A stretch of 64,000 nt of DNA from Maniola hyperantus (GCF_902806685.2 NC_048557.2:2906654-2970653); one strand, 5' to 3'; shown: positions 31,194 to 41,930, counted from the stretch's first letter. Program-made: numbers and translations. Notes: generated by a model from the sequence alone, not told the origin.

Positions 31194-34100
31194 ATGGTTC
31201 GAACTAGGAGTCAAACCTCACAACATGAAGATGAACACGACGAGCACGTTGCGTCGCAAGAACCGACCCCTCGCGCGACGAACCCAGCTCGCCCTGTTCA
31301 GATTCACTTCATGGAGTCGTCTCCATCAACTAGTGCCGGCCCACGGCAAGAACCCATTGTTGAGACACGAAGCACTGTGGTAGAACAGACCCATCGTGTT
31401 CGGCTTCCTTCACCGACGCGATCAACCCGATCTCAGCGCTCCACAACAAGCACAGCTGCCCGTGTCAAGCAGGCAGAGTACGAAGCGGCAGAACGACTAG
31501 CTGCCATTAAAATGCGCCAAATGCAAGTTGAAGCTGAACTGGTGCAGAAAAAGTTAGAGGCTGACTTAGCTGCTATACAAGACGACGACCAAGGGAGCAC
31601 ACGAGGGCCTGAGGAAGCAATCAATACCAAGCAACAGATGGAAGATTGGTTGCGTCACGCCGATCTTACACGAGGGGAGCCACGCACCGACCGGCTTCTT
31701 GCGCGAGAGACCCGAACCCCTCCCGCCGCTGCACCCCCTGTAAGACCTGGCACGAACATCACCGAACCCCGATCCGAACACTATTACGAAGATCGCCGAG
31801 CCCGCTCTCCAACGCCGAATCGCTCACGAAACCGAAGCATAGAAGCCCTGGTGGAAAGCTTCAACCGAATGAGCCAATACCGACCACCACCACGATCATC
31901 CACAGAGCTACCTACTTTCAACGGATCCGAAAATGAGTGGCTGCCTTTCAAAGCATCTATGCGAGACTCGACGCGCCTTCACAAGTTCTCACCAATTGAA
32001 AATATGCAACGTCTGCGCAACGCGTTGAAAGGAGAAGCCCGAGATGCCGTCGCTTCGCTTCTATACACGGCTTGTGACCCGACGGAGATTATGGAAGCTC
32101 TCGAACAGAGTTTTGGTCGTCCAGAAGCTTTAATTGACAAGGCCTTAGAAGAGATCAAACGTTTGCCTCGCCTGGGACCGACGACGACCGAATTGAACGT
32201 CTTCGCCGTCAAAGTTCGAAACATCGTGGCTACAATTACCAACGTCGAAGGCCTTGATGGGTGTCTACAGAACCGCATGCTTACCAGAGATATCGTGGAT
32301 AAGTTACCTCCTGACTTACGAAGAAGTTTCGCCAAGTACGCATCAGAAAACCGGCGCCCAGGAGAACCACACATTGTCATCCTGTCTCGCTTCTTAAACA
32401 ATGAAGCTACAATAGGCTTAGAGTTCACATACTCGAAACCTACTACGCCAGCTGCATCAACTCGGAAGGAACCAAACTCAAAATCTTCAGGAACATTTCA
32501 AAGAACGAAGAAAGTCCGAGAAGCCAGCGTATTCACAGCCATCGAGAAAGAACAATGCCAGTGCTGTGGTGGTGACCATGAACCTCCACAGTGCAAGAAG
32601 ATAAAAGAAATGACCATCAACGCCCGCTGGGAGTGGGCCAAAACGAACAAAATCTGTTTCAAATGCCTGACAAAGAAGCACCGGCGTGCAGCTTGTAAGG
32701 CGAAGCAATGTAACATCGATGGCTGCATACATTCACATCACCCTTTGTTGCATCAACAAAGCCCTGAGAACCCCGATGCATCACGTCAAGACCGATCAGA
32801 AGAGGTGGTGGCATCGACTTCTACTAACATGGATACGGGCAACAAAGTGATGCTGAAAGTGTGTCCGATTGTCGTCTCGAACTCTGACGGCATCGAGATC
32901 CAGACTTACGCCCTTTTTGATGAAGGTTCCACCATCACACTTATTGAAGAAGATCTGGCTGACCAATTGAACCTGGAAGGGCCTGCTCATGCCCTTAACA
33001 TCCATGGGGTGAACTCCACACAAAGAGAAGGAACCAGCAGGATCGTCCGACTGAAGCTAAGGGGCAAGAATTCAAAGGCCTCACATATCATACGAGCGAG
33101 AACAATACGAGACATCCAGCTATTGAACCAAACCATACCGATACAACTTCTACAGTATCCGCATCTCCGAAACTTAGAACCAAGCAGCGTGTGCTACGAA
33201 CAAGCTAGACCACGTTTACTCATCGGCTCTGACAATTGGGACCTCATTGTGTCAAAGCAGCTACTAACTGGACTTCGTCACGAACCTGCAGCATCACGCA
33301 CTGAACTTGGCTGGGTGATACATGGCTCTGCACCACGTGCCACTCTTAGTCGCAACGAAGATCATGTCCTTCATATCCGAAGCGGGAAGCCGACAGAACA
33401 ATCCAGCGAAGACAAACTCGACGCTTTGGTCCGCTCCCACTTTGAACTCGACGCCATCGGCATTTCTCTCAATACGAAGACCCGAAAAGAAGACGAGAGA
33501 GCTATAAAAATCTTCGAAGAAACAGCTCGTAGAGTCGATGGCCGTTTTGAAGTTGGCCTGCCATGGAAGAGCGATGACGTCACTCTACCATGCAACTACG
33601 CAGAAGCCTTAACTCGATTAAGAAATATTGAACGCAAGATGGATCGAGATGAAAGCTTCAGGGAAGAATACAGCAAACAAATAGCTAACCTGTTGAACAA
33701 AGGTTACGCTGAACCTTGTGATGGTTCCGAAGACAGCAATCGCCGGTGGTTTCTACCTCACTTTGCAGTACGAAACGCAAACAAGCCTGGCAAAGTGAGA
33801 TTGGTTTTCGACGCAGCAGCCACGCATCAAGGAACAAGCTTGAACGACAAGCTTTTGGATGGTCCAGATCAACTGAAGTCACTGCCCGGGATTCTATATC
33901 GATTTCGAGAACGCGCCGTAGCAGTCACCGCAGACATAGAAGAGATGTTTCTGCGAATACGCATTAGAAAAGAAGACCAGCCAGCGCAACTCTTTCTATG
34001 GCGCGGAAACGATCGACGTAGCCCACCGACCCAATACAAGATGGTTTCACTGATCTTCGGGGCCCGAAGCTCGCCGTTCCTTGCACACAGTGTACGAAAT

Positions 34101-35783
34101 GCAAATGCACGTGACTTCACCCAGACCCACCCAAGAGCACTACGAGCCATCACAGAAAACCATTATATGGATGATCTTGTCGACAGTTATGACACCGAAC
34201 AAGAAGCCATGGAAACCGCAAAAGAAATAAACTTTGTGCACGAGCAAGCCGGGTTTACTCTGCGTGGATGGAACTCGAACAGTCAACGAGTCCTGGCTAC
34301 GATCCCTAACCAACTTCGAGCCCCAGCACCAACACGTCTGGGAACTGAACACCACAGCCAAGAAAAGACTCTAGGCCTACTGTGGTTACCCACTGAAGAT
34401 ACACTTGCATTCAACACAACAATGAATCGAGTTCCAAGAGAAGTTTACAATCAGAACCGCGCACCAACCAAGAGAGAAGCTTTGAGTGCAGTTATGTCCA
34501 TTTTTGATCCGCTCGGACTACTGAGCCACTTCACGATAACAGCAAAGATCATCCTGCAAAGTCTATGGCGCCTACAAGTCGGGTGGGATGAACCAGTACC
34601 CACCGAAATCGCTGATGACTTCAGCGCATGGCTTAAGAACTTGGAAGAAATAAAAGAACTTCGACTTCCCCGCCACTACAATACGAGGGGAGCGCGATCC
34701 ATGGAACTACACATACTCTGCGATGCCAGCTCTCAAGCCTACGCCGCTGTAGCTTACTGGAGAATAGAACGCTACAATGGCACTGTGGACCTCGTGCTAG
34801 TTGCTGGCAAAGCCAAGGTAGCGCCATTGCGAGCGCAAAGTATCCCGCGCATGGAGCTTCAAGCAGCACTCATCGGAGCCAGGCTAGCAAAATCAATTTT
34901 GGAAGAACATCGTGAGAAGCCCGACCGAGTTATTTACTGGTCGGACTCTAAAACCACGCTACAATGGATTCGCAACGGAGCAAGACGCTACACTCCTTAC
35001 GTAGCACACCGCCTGGGCGAAATTGCAGAACTCACCGACGAGAACCAATGGAGATGGATCCCGACTGATCTCAACATAGCCGACAACGCGACGAACTTTC
35101 GAGGTGCCGATGCTGAACTAAAAAGGGCATACACAGAATGGGAACCTGCTCTTCGTGACTTAGGGCTATACCACCGTATGGAATGGCGCTTCATACCTCC
35201 AGGAGCACCAAACCAAGGAGGAGCTTGGGAGCGCCTAGTCCGCTCTGTCAAAGTGGCCCTCAACACTGCACTACGAGAGAAGGTGCCAAAGGAAGAGGTA
35301 CTTGTAACGTTGCTGTCGGAGGCTGAGTACAGTATCAATGCTCGCCCCCTGACGCACGTGTCAGTTGATCCCGCTGACCCTGAAGCCCTAACCCCAAACC
35401 ATTTTCTGTTGGGGTCATCAACTGGCCTGCCACACACCGGGCCCTGTGAACCAGCTGATCGACGCACTTGGCGAGCTGTACAAGCACTCGCTGATAGCTT
35501 TTGGCGTCGCTGGGTACACGAGTATCTCCCTACACTCGTACCCCGCGGGCAACCTGCTTCGACCAAACGCCAGCTCCAGGAAGGAGATCTGGTGGTAATC
35601 GTGGACTCCACTCTACCGCGAAACGTCTGGCCACGCGGTATCATCGAACACGTTCATCCTGGACCTGATGGAGAAGTGCGCAGTGCCACCGTGAGAACCC
35701 GAGGCGGCTTGTTTCATCGGCCTACCAGAAAGCTCGCCGTCCTGACCACTGCTGAAAAGGAAGCTACGCGGGAGCTACGCTGA
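31194..35783 (+). CDS. BEL/Pao gag-pol polyprotein with in-frame integrase deletion
   Basis: It has 1529 residues from the first in-frame ATG (MVRTRSQ...); the frame stays open upstream, without ATG, to 31026. Domain order: charged N-terminus, gag domain of the DUF1759 type (about 239-400, LPTFNGSENEWLPF), Cys/His zinc-knuckle region (455-515, CQCC, CFKC), aspartic protease (D576 in LFDEGST), reverse transcriptase (LVFDAAA 870, D914 in ADIEEMF, YMDD 991-994), and RNase H (D1177, E1221, D1251 in WSDS). At 1297-1303 the text runs ADNATNFRGAD, fusing the RNase H end to the integrase SDNGTNF region. The HHCC finger and first catalytic Asp are therefore absent; E1346 (GGAWERLV) and the C-terminal DUF5641-like part (about 1420-1515) remain. 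No internal stops. Confidence 0.95.
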   Translation: MVRTRSQTSQHEDEHDEHVASQEPTPRATNPARPVQIHFMESSPSTSAGPRQEPIVETRSTVVEQTHRVRLPSPTRSTRSQRSTTSTAARVKQAEYEAAERLAAIKMRQMQVEAELVQKKLEADLAAIQDDDQGSTRGPEEAINTKQQMEDWLRHADLTRGEPRTDRLLARETRTPPAAAPPVRPGTNITEPRSEHYYEDRRARSPTPNRSRNRSIEALVESFNRMSQYRPPPRSSTELPTFNGSENEWLPFKASMRDSTRLHKFSPIENMQRLRNALKGEARDAVASLLYTACDPTEIMEALEQSFGRPEALIDKALEEIKRLPRLGPTTTELNVFAVKVRNIVATITNVEGLDGCLQNRMLTRDIVDKLPPDLRRSFAKYASENRRPGEPHIVILSRFLNNEATIGLEFTYSKPTTPAASTRKEPNSKSSGTFQRTKKVREASVFTAIEKEQCQCCGGDHEPPQCKKIKEMTINARWEWAKTNKICFKCLTKKHRRAACKAKQCNIDGCIHSHHPLLHQQSPENPDASRQDRSEEVVASTSTNMDTGNKVMLKVCPIVVSNSDGIEIQTYALFDEGSTITLIEEDLADQLNLEGPAHALNIHGVNSTQREGTSRIVRLKLRGKNSKASHIIRARTIRDIQLLNQTIPIQLLQYPHLRNLEPSSVCYEQARPRLLIGSDNWDLIVSKQLLTGLRHEPAASRTELGWVIHGSAPRATLSRNEDHVLHIRSGKPTEQSSEDKLDALVRSHFELDAIGISLNTKTRKEDERAIKIFEETARRVDGRFEVGLPWKSDDVTLPCNYAEALTRLRNIERKMDRDESFREEYSKQIANLLNKGYAEPCDGSEDSNRRWFLPHFAVRNANKPGKVRLVFDAAATHQGTSLNDKLLDGPDQLKSLPGILYRFRERAVAVTADIEEMFLRIRIRKEDQPAQLFLWRGNDRRSPPTQYKMVSLIFGARSSPFLAHSVRNANARDFTQTHPRALRAITENHYMDDLVDSYDTEQEAMETAKEINFVHEQAGFTLRGWNSNSQRVLATIPNQLRAPAPTRLGTEHHSQEKTLGLLWLPTEDTLAFNTTMNRVPREVYNQNRAPTKREALSAVMSIFDPLGLLSHFTITAKIILQSLWRLQVGWDEPVPTEIADDFSAWLKNLEEIKELRLPRHYNTRGARSMELHILCDASSQAYAAVAYWRIERYNGTVDLVLVAGKAKVAPLRAQSIPRMELQAALIGARLAKSILEEHREKPDRVIYWSDSKTTLQWIRNGARRYTPYVAHRLGEIAELTDENQWRWIPTDLNIADNATNFRGADAELKRAYTEWEPALRDLGLYHRMEWRFIPPGAPNQGGAWERLVRSVKVALNTALREKVPKEEVLVTLLSEAEYSINARPLTHVSVDPADPEALTPNHFLLGSSTGLPHTGPCEPADRRTWRAVQALADSFWRRWVHEYLPTLVPRGQPASTKRQLQEGDLVVIVDSTLPRNVWPRGIIEHVHPGPDGEVRSATVRTRGGLFHRPTRKLAVLTTAEKEATRELR

Positions 35784-35792
35784 GGGGAGAAA
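35782..35792 (+). other. Polypurine tract
   Basis: GAGGGGAGAAA directly abuts the 3' LTR and begins inside the TGA stop codon. It is the plus-strand primer site in reverse transcription. Confidence 0.85.
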
Positions 35793-36124
35793 TGTTGCGG
35801 ACGGGAGCTTCATGCCACGCGCAGCGCTGGCAGTGACTAATGCTGATTGGACGCCCGCCGACACCTCCGCGCCCCGCTACGACTTCACCACCCGCGATCG
35901 CCTTGTCTCCCGCTCGGCACGACCGTATGCGCTTGCCGAGTGGGAGAATTAGATATAAGTTCAATTTTTAATGTATAGCCTCACTTCGCCTCTTGCCTTT
36001 GAACTGAGAAGAACTAGAACTTGAAGTACTGTGAACCTGAAAAATAGTGAATAATTATTGTGATCAAGAAAGAAATACAGTCCACTGAACCCTCCGAGGA
36101 ATTGTTTTGAATCCCTCCCCAACA
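35793..36124 (+). repeat. 3' LTR
   Basis: 332 bp; I find no difference from the 5' LTR on reading through. Confidence 0.97.
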
Positions 36125-36129
36125 AGTAC

Positions 36130-36246
36130 CCTTATTATAAATGCGAAAGTGTGTTTGTTTGTTGGTTTGTCCTTCAATCACGTCGCAACGGTGCAACGGA
36201 TTGACGTGATTTTTTGCATGGGTATAGATAAAGACCTGCAGAGAGT
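36130..36246 (+). mobile_element. Helitron-like family 2, rest of the copy hit by the LTR element
   Basis: Continues TCAGTAC (30701-30707) with 'ccttattataaatgcgaaag', 'ttggtttgtccttcaatcac' and 'gcatgggtatagataaagac'. It stops at the hairpin element. Confidence 0.8.
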
Positions 36247-36574
36247 CTATAAGCTTATATGACACTAGCTTATGCTCGCGACTTCGACCGCGTGGACTAC
36301 ACAAATTTCATACCCCTATTTCACCCCCTTAAGGATTGAATTTTCAAAAATCCTTTCTTAGCGGATGCCTACGTCATGATAGCTATCTGCATGCCAAATT
36401 TTAGCCCGATCCGTCCAGTAGTTTGAGCTGTGCGTTGATAGATCAGTCAGTCAGTCAGTCAGTCACCTTTTTGTTATATTTAGATTACATTCCGAGCCAG
36501 GCAGCAATGTCGCGGCAGCAATGTAGCGGAACATTGCTGCCTAGCTCGGAATGTAATGTCATATAAGCTTATAG
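36247..36574. mobile_element. Hairpin MITE with 44-bp stem, split by a Helitron
   Basis: The left arm is 36247-36264 plus 36485-36510 and the right arm is 36531-36574. Joined, the 44-base arms are complementary with one mismatch and a 20-base loop. The Helitron-like insert (36265-36484) lies between the two halves of the left arm, exactly at an A/T step. Confidence 0.9.
36265..36484 (-). mobile_element. Helitron-like family 1 with exactly defined ends
   Basis: The intact right arm of the host hairpin gives the empty site. The insert on the minus strand is A|TCTAAATATAAC ... CATAAGCTAG|T, 220 bp, with no target duplication. Confidence 0.92.
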
Positions 36575-36959
36575 AGATTGTATGGGGACCAGTAGTGCCG
36601 CGACAGGACTGTGACAGCTGGTGACAGCACTGTTGCGGCAGCGCTGCTGCGTGCAGTGTGGTTCAGAATCATACCTTTAAGGTGCTCTCCGAGACACGGA
36701 GAAAACGAAAATATTACGTACTAGCTGTCAATAATGACAACACTCTATTAAATAGAAGTAGGTATAAAACTCGTATGAAAGTGCGAAATACCTCGTAGCG
36801 ACAGTTCAACAAGTATTTCAATTAATACCAACACGGGTTGCCGTGTGTGTCACGTCACCTGTACACAACCAGAAGCGTCAAGAGTTTGTACATACTTTGC
36901 TTAAGCGTTCAAAATAACATTTATTTAGAAACAATTTAGTTTGTTTGTTTTAAATTACA
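36575..36959. other. No gene; GC-rich patch
   Basis: 36590-36660 is GC-rich with repeated 'gacag' and 'gctgctgcg'. Nothing coding is recognised. Confidence 0.45.
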
Positions 36960-37174
36960 CTAGATGATGCCCGCAACTTTGTTTGCCTAGATTTAGATTT
37001 TATATTAATTCCATGGGAATTCTTTGATTTTCCGATATAAAAAGGAGCCTATGTCATTTCTCCAGGTCTTCAATGAAGTATATCTATGTAAAAAATCACA
37101 TTGATCTGTGGTTTCGTTTTTGCGTGATTGAAGTACAAATAAAGAACACACTTTCTCATTCATAATATTAGATA
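36960..37174 (-). mobile_element. Helitron-like family 2, diverged copy
   Basis: CTAGATGATGCCCGCAAC at the left, then a decayed body; 'cactttctcattcataatat' at the right. It is older than its relatives. Confidence 0.75.
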
Positions 37175-38783
37175 TGTATAGTATAATATGGTAATCCTGT
37201 AAAAGTTAATTTGAGTATAAACATATCCTATTCTATTCTATAATAGACTTCATAGTGATAAAAAATAGAAAACAAAGTGGAATTTTTTTCTTTTCCAGTG
37301 ATTCTTACGGGAAGAACAAATAAATGGCAGTGGAATAAACATTGACTTAGGTATATATTACTTCGTAAGGACCGAGCCATTGAACAAGCAAAATGGCACC
37401 AATTCATTGGTCCTAAAATGTTTATTTAGCACCAATGCAACCTCAGTGACGTCTGGATTTCAAACGGGTCGTCCATTAGTATCGAAGAGGTGGCGCTGAT
37501 TTATTTGGTTCCAAAACCGTGAAAAATTTTGTTCGCTTGGGCATATCTTGTCATTTATATCGATGGGAATAAATGTTTTTGTGTTTTCAAATTCCTAAAG
37601 AATTCGTTTGAAAACTGTTTGAAACACTAGGCTAGGTGTAAATTAAAAGGAAATAAAAGCCTTAGCGTGGTACCCACGTACCAATAAAATACGATAGACG
37701 TAGTACGGGTAAACACAATCAAGTAAGACGCTTACGAGAAGACAACACTCTCGTTCGATTTAAAAGTTACCGGTTTTGACGCTGCCTGGGGAAAATTGCA
37801 AGCAAAACCATGTTTTACAAAACCAAACATGTCCAATGTAACTTAATTTATTCCTACTGTTAAATTGAAAACCACTTTGATATACTTTAACATACATTTT
37901 AATCACTGTTTCTTATTTAATTAATTTACAAGTCGGTACAATGAACTATTCATATTCCAAGCGTCCTATAGAGTCTAGAGTCTATCCCAAAACCATAGAC
38001 TCTTCGCAAACGTCAGAGGGTTAGGGCGTATCCAGACTATAAACGATTCACATGACATACTATCAACAATCCGCCTGACACTACTTACTATGTTACTACA
38101 ATTTCGGTACATGCAAAATAAAAATAAATGGTTTGGCCTAATAATATTACTTACTATAATCAGGCACTATCCCGGAATTCACATATAAAATAGAATAACT
38201 TACTCATACTTACACGATACGCTCTCATCCCATCTATTCTATTCACAACATATCAATCTTTTATTTGCTTTAAATGTAGGTTAACAAAGATTTTAGAGAT
38301 AAAACGCATTGATATAATATTACATTACATTTTAAACTCGTTATCGTGAGTGATTTCCATTATAAATATAGGTTATCCCAGCTATACTCATTTATTTAGT
38401 CGACAAAAACAACAAAAGTGACTAAGATTGCGATTGTAACTGTAATTGTTAAATTACGACAGTAGCCCACGTGGTCTCAAACTTTGACCGAAATAAATAG
38501 CAAATAGTATCTCCCCATTGAAGGGTGCTCTTAGTACCTCGTGCTTTTTGGGTACACAACACAGTTTGATTAAAGAGAAGTTGCAGTGTATTTTTAACGA
38601 AAAATTCGGCCATTCGAGGCCTGAATAATGGACGGGCTCTTTTATATTACATAGGAAATTTTTCAAAGGAGACTGAGTAGCTTTTTTTCAATTTCGTTAT
38701 GTGACTGCCTTTTTAAATGAAAAATAGTCAAAAAATTTTGACATATCGAAAAAAGATTATTATTTCAAAATTTGAAACAATAA
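37175..38783. other. 1.6 kb without a recognised gene
   Basis: AT-rich. A 70-codon minus-strand frame at 38454-38666 is not recognisable. No repeat family identified. Confidence 0.45.
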
Positions 38784-38985
38784 CCTAAATATAATTAAAA
38801 GGCAAAGCTAAATGACTGACTGACTGATATACAACGCACAGCACCGATCGGGCTGGGCATGTAATAGCTATAATGACGTAGGCATCCGCTAAGAAAGGAT
38901 TTTTGAAAATTCAGCTCCAAAGGAGGTGAAATAGGGGTTTGAAATTTATGTAGTCCACGCAGACGAAGTCACAAGCATAATCTAG
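38784..38985 (+). mobile_element. Helitron-like family 1 copy
   Basis: ctaaatataattaaaagg, GACT run, the family body, 'gtccacgcagacgaagtc', then CTAG|T at 38982-38985. Confidence 0.8.
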
Positions 38986-38994
38986 TTAAATCTA

Positions 38995-39169
38995 TAGGTT
39001 AAACCGGTCGTTGGCAAGCCTGGAGCACCGCAGAGATGTATAAGCTCTCTATGCGTTTACGTGCTATGCGTGTATGTCGCCTCTGTAATGGGGAGTGGAG
39101 TTTGAGCTGTGCGTTGATAGATCAGTCAGTTAGTTAGTCAGTCACCTTTTCGTTTTATATATTTAGATT
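38995..39169. mobile_element. Jockey fragment joined to a Helitron fragment
   Basis: 38995-39095 repeats the 'gcctggagcaccgcagaga' region of the LINE at 15180 but is frame-broken. Bases 39104-39169 are the (GTCA)n end of Helitron-like family 1 (minus). Confidence 0.7.
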
Positions 39170-39401
39170 TAAGGTCAGGTATGCCTTACTCTTAAGTGCT
39201 CTAGCATCGGGTTTCAAAACCGGTATATTGCTTTGAAATCGAGTATGTACTCTAATTATAATGGTGTACCACCACTTACACGCCTCGAGATCACTCTAGC
39301 GTTTAATTATTATCGCCTTGAATTATAATCCCATAATGTATAGTAATTAGTTGAATATTAACAATACAAGGTAGAGGTAATATACGCGCTATAGAATAGT
39401 A

Positions 39402-39594
39402 TCAATACCCTTGTTATAAATGCAAAAGTGTGTTTGTTTGTTGGTTTGTCGACGATTGACGTGATATTTTGCATGGGTATACTTTAAAACCTGGAGAGTG
39501 ACATAGGCTACTTTTTATCCCGGAAAATCAAAGAGTTCCCACGGGATTTTTAAAAACCTAAATCCACGCGTACGAAGTCGCGGGCATCAGCTAG
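39402..39594 (+). mobile_element. Helitron-like family 2, first of a head-to-tail pair
   Basis: A|TCAATACCCTTGTTATAAATGC to 'gaagtcgcgggcatcagCTAG'; the next base starts the family 1 element. Confidence 0.88.
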
Positions 39595-39805
39595 TCTAAA
39601 TATATAAAAGGAAAAGATGACTGACTGATCTATCAACGTCCAGCTCAAACTACTGGACGGATCGGGCTGAAATTTGGCATGCAGATAGCTATTATGACGT
39701 AGGCATCCGCTAAGAAAGGATTTTTGAAAATTCAACCCCTAAAGGGGGGAAATAGGGGTTTGAACTTTGTGTGGCCCACGCGGACGAAGTCGCGAGCATA
39801 AGCTA
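39595..39805 (+). mobile_element. Helitron-like family 1, second of the head-to-tail pair
   Basis: TCTAAATATATAAAAGG starts directly after CTAG of the previous element. It ends 'gcgagcataagcta', with the final G of CTAG lost. Confidence 0.88.
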
Positions 39806-40159
39806 TATATACGAGTAGATGTATGTGAAAGTTTGAATTTTTCGATGTTTGATGTACCTTCACGCCACAGTGACGGAACCAATTTGGCTGAAATATGGAA
39901 TGGAGATAATAATTATAATTATAACGAAGCACATATCTTTACGGACAAAAAAAACATAAATTAAGCCGTAGTGTTTTTTTTGCACAGTTGTAGCACTGTC
40001 GACATACGTAGCCCCGCGTAGCGAATTCGCTACGAAGCTATTGTGAACGTAGAGTCAGAGGCGAACTAAAGGCTGCCCGCCTTCCGTTAGCAGAAAAGCC
40101 GTTTTCTGCAAAAAAGTCTTTGACATATCACCGAAAAAGTGGATTTAAAAAAAACTAAT
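39806..40159. other. No gene recognised
   Basis: Contains a palindrome gtagcgaattcgctac (about 40018-40033). Otherwise unassigned. Confidence 0.45.
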
Positions 40160-40325
40160 TTTCCACGGAATTTAAAAAAAATCTAAATCCACGTGGATGA
40201 AGTCGAGGGCATCATCTATTTGGTACAGAGATAGCTTGCATCCTGGAGACGTGCAAAGGCTACTTTTTATCCCGGTTCCCACATGATATTTTAGAAATCT
40301 ATCCACGCAGACGAAGTCGCGGGAT
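40160..40325 (+). mobile_element. Two Helitron-like family 2 3' ends in series
   Basis: 'aaatccacgtggatgaagtc...catcatct' is followed by 'ggtacagagatagcttgcat' and a second 'ctatccacgcagacgaagtc'. Both ends are degraded. Confidence 0.6.
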
Positions 40326-40372
40326 TGATTTTCGGGATTGATTGATAGATTTTCAATAAAAAAACGAATACG

Positions 40373-40685
40373 ACCGATAGACTTCCACTGCTGGACATAG
40401 TTCTCTTGTAAGACTTCCACACGCCATGGTCTTACGCCGCCTGAATCCAGCGGCTCCCGGCGACTCGTCTGATGTCGTCCGTTCACCTAGTGGGGGTCTT
40501 CCAACGCTGCGTCTTCCGGTGCAAGGTCGCCATTCCAACACCTTGGGACCACAACGTCTATCGGTTTTACGAACTATATGCCCTACACATTGCCACTTCA
40601 GCTTCGCAACTCGTTGAGCTATGTCGGTTACTCTAGTTCTCCTACGGATCTCCTCATTTCTGGTTTGATCACGTAGATAAACCAG
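40373..40685 (-). mobile_element. RTE LINE ORF2 3' end
   Basis: The minus strand reads DQTRNEEIRRRTRVTDIAQR, VAKLKWQCVGHIVRKTDRRC, PKVLEWRPCTGRRSVGRPP, then shifts frame. No long (ATG)n tail. Confidence 0.88.
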
Positions 40686-40970
40686 CCAATACAACGCCAC
40701 AAATAAATATCGACTGGCAACATTAATACAGGTAAGTACAGTCGAGGTGAAAATAATATCCAGCATAATAATATATGGAGCTGTGAATCGGTTCGGAAAC
40801 GGGAGATAAGATAGACTCCACCTTAAGAATTGTTTTCGCGAATGTACTTATTTTTATTTTGTATCGAGATATTTACTGGATTGTATGATTCAGAATGTTC
40901 ATTGCTAGAATAGAGTTATTATTATTAGCTCGTTCGTTAAATAGACTTTTGATGGTTTTAGTTCAAACTA

Positions 40971-41930
40971 TAGTCCGCAGCAAGTCAAGATGAAAATCGG
41001 GGTATGAGGCAGGGGGACGCACCGCACACTTTTGAAGTAACTTCAAAATGTGCCACGATATAAATGACAGTAGTTTCTCACGTCTGACGTAATATGCGCC
41101 GCTGCAAGTCTCAAGCTCGTGTTAATATTACTCTGCCTCATATTACTCTATCTTGTATTACTGTACCTAATATTACTCTAACTAATATTACTTTACTAAT
41201 ATTGTAGCAGCAACTGCGCAACTAATTAAGCAAGAACACTGACAAAAATTTACTAGAAACGTTATTTTAATTGCTTATTAGCCTATTCCACACCAACCGT
41301 GCAGTTTGTGAGGCTTACTTTGAGCGGCAGTGCAGCCGCTTTAGACACGTCTCGATCGAGACAAAAGTGCTTTTCTTAGTCCCTAGAAACGCATGTCGGG
41401 CCCGAGTATCTGCTGATCAGGAACAAGTACCTATTGCAAACCTGCAGTGTAAGTTATTATGTGCCCGACGAGCAAAGCATTAAATCATAACGTGAAGGTA
41501 ACTTCAAAATGTGCTACAGTATAAATGGCTGTAGTTTCTCACGTCCGTCATAATATGCACCGCTGCAAGTCTCAAGCTCGTGTTAATATTACTCTGCCTC
41601 ATATTACTCTATCTAATATTACTGCACCTAACATTACTCTAACTAATATTACTTTACTAATATTATACCAGCAACTGCGCAACTAATTAAGCAAGAACAC
41701 TGACAAAGATTTATTTACTAGAAACGTTATTTTAATTGCTTATTAGGCGATTCCACACCAACCGAGCAGTTTGTGAGGCTTACTTTGCACGGCAGTGCAG
41801 CCGCTATAGACACGTCTCGATCTCTTCAAGCTCGTGTTAATATTACTCTGCCTCATAATACTCTAACTCATATTACACTACCTAATAATACTCTACCTAA
41901 TATTACTCTTACTAATACTACTGTTGTACC
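40971..41930 (+). repeat. 461-bp tandem duplication with an AT minisatellite
   Basis: 'aacttcaaaatgtgc' recurs at 41039 and 41500 (period 461). Each unit contains a run of 'ctaatattact'-type 11-13-bp units, then 'gcaagaacactgacaaa' and 'cagtttgtgaggcttacttt'. A third, partial unit (41825-41925) restarts the minisatellite. The left edge (40971-41030) is a fragment of the GC-rich TIR element. A Helitron crumb follows (41930-41970). Confidence 0.88.

Larger units (their letters stand above)
30708..36124 (+). mobile_element. BEL/Pao LTR retrotransposon, integrase-deleted
   Basis: The 5417-bp element has two 332-bp LTRs that look identical, TGTT...AACA ends, and a 5-bp target duplication AGTAC at 30703-30707 and 36125-36129. 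A tRNA-Tyr-like primer site, one long ORF in BEL/Pao order (gag, protease, RT, RNase H, integrase remnant) and a polypurine tract complete it. Identical LTRs and an uninterrupted ORF point to a very recent insertion. The internal deletion in integrase means it probably relied on a related intact element. Confidence 0.97.

Noticed and set aside
31433..35644. Antisense ORFs inside the BEL/Pao element (up to 215 codons)
   Set aside because: Shadows of the sense polyprotein; none has recognisable domains.
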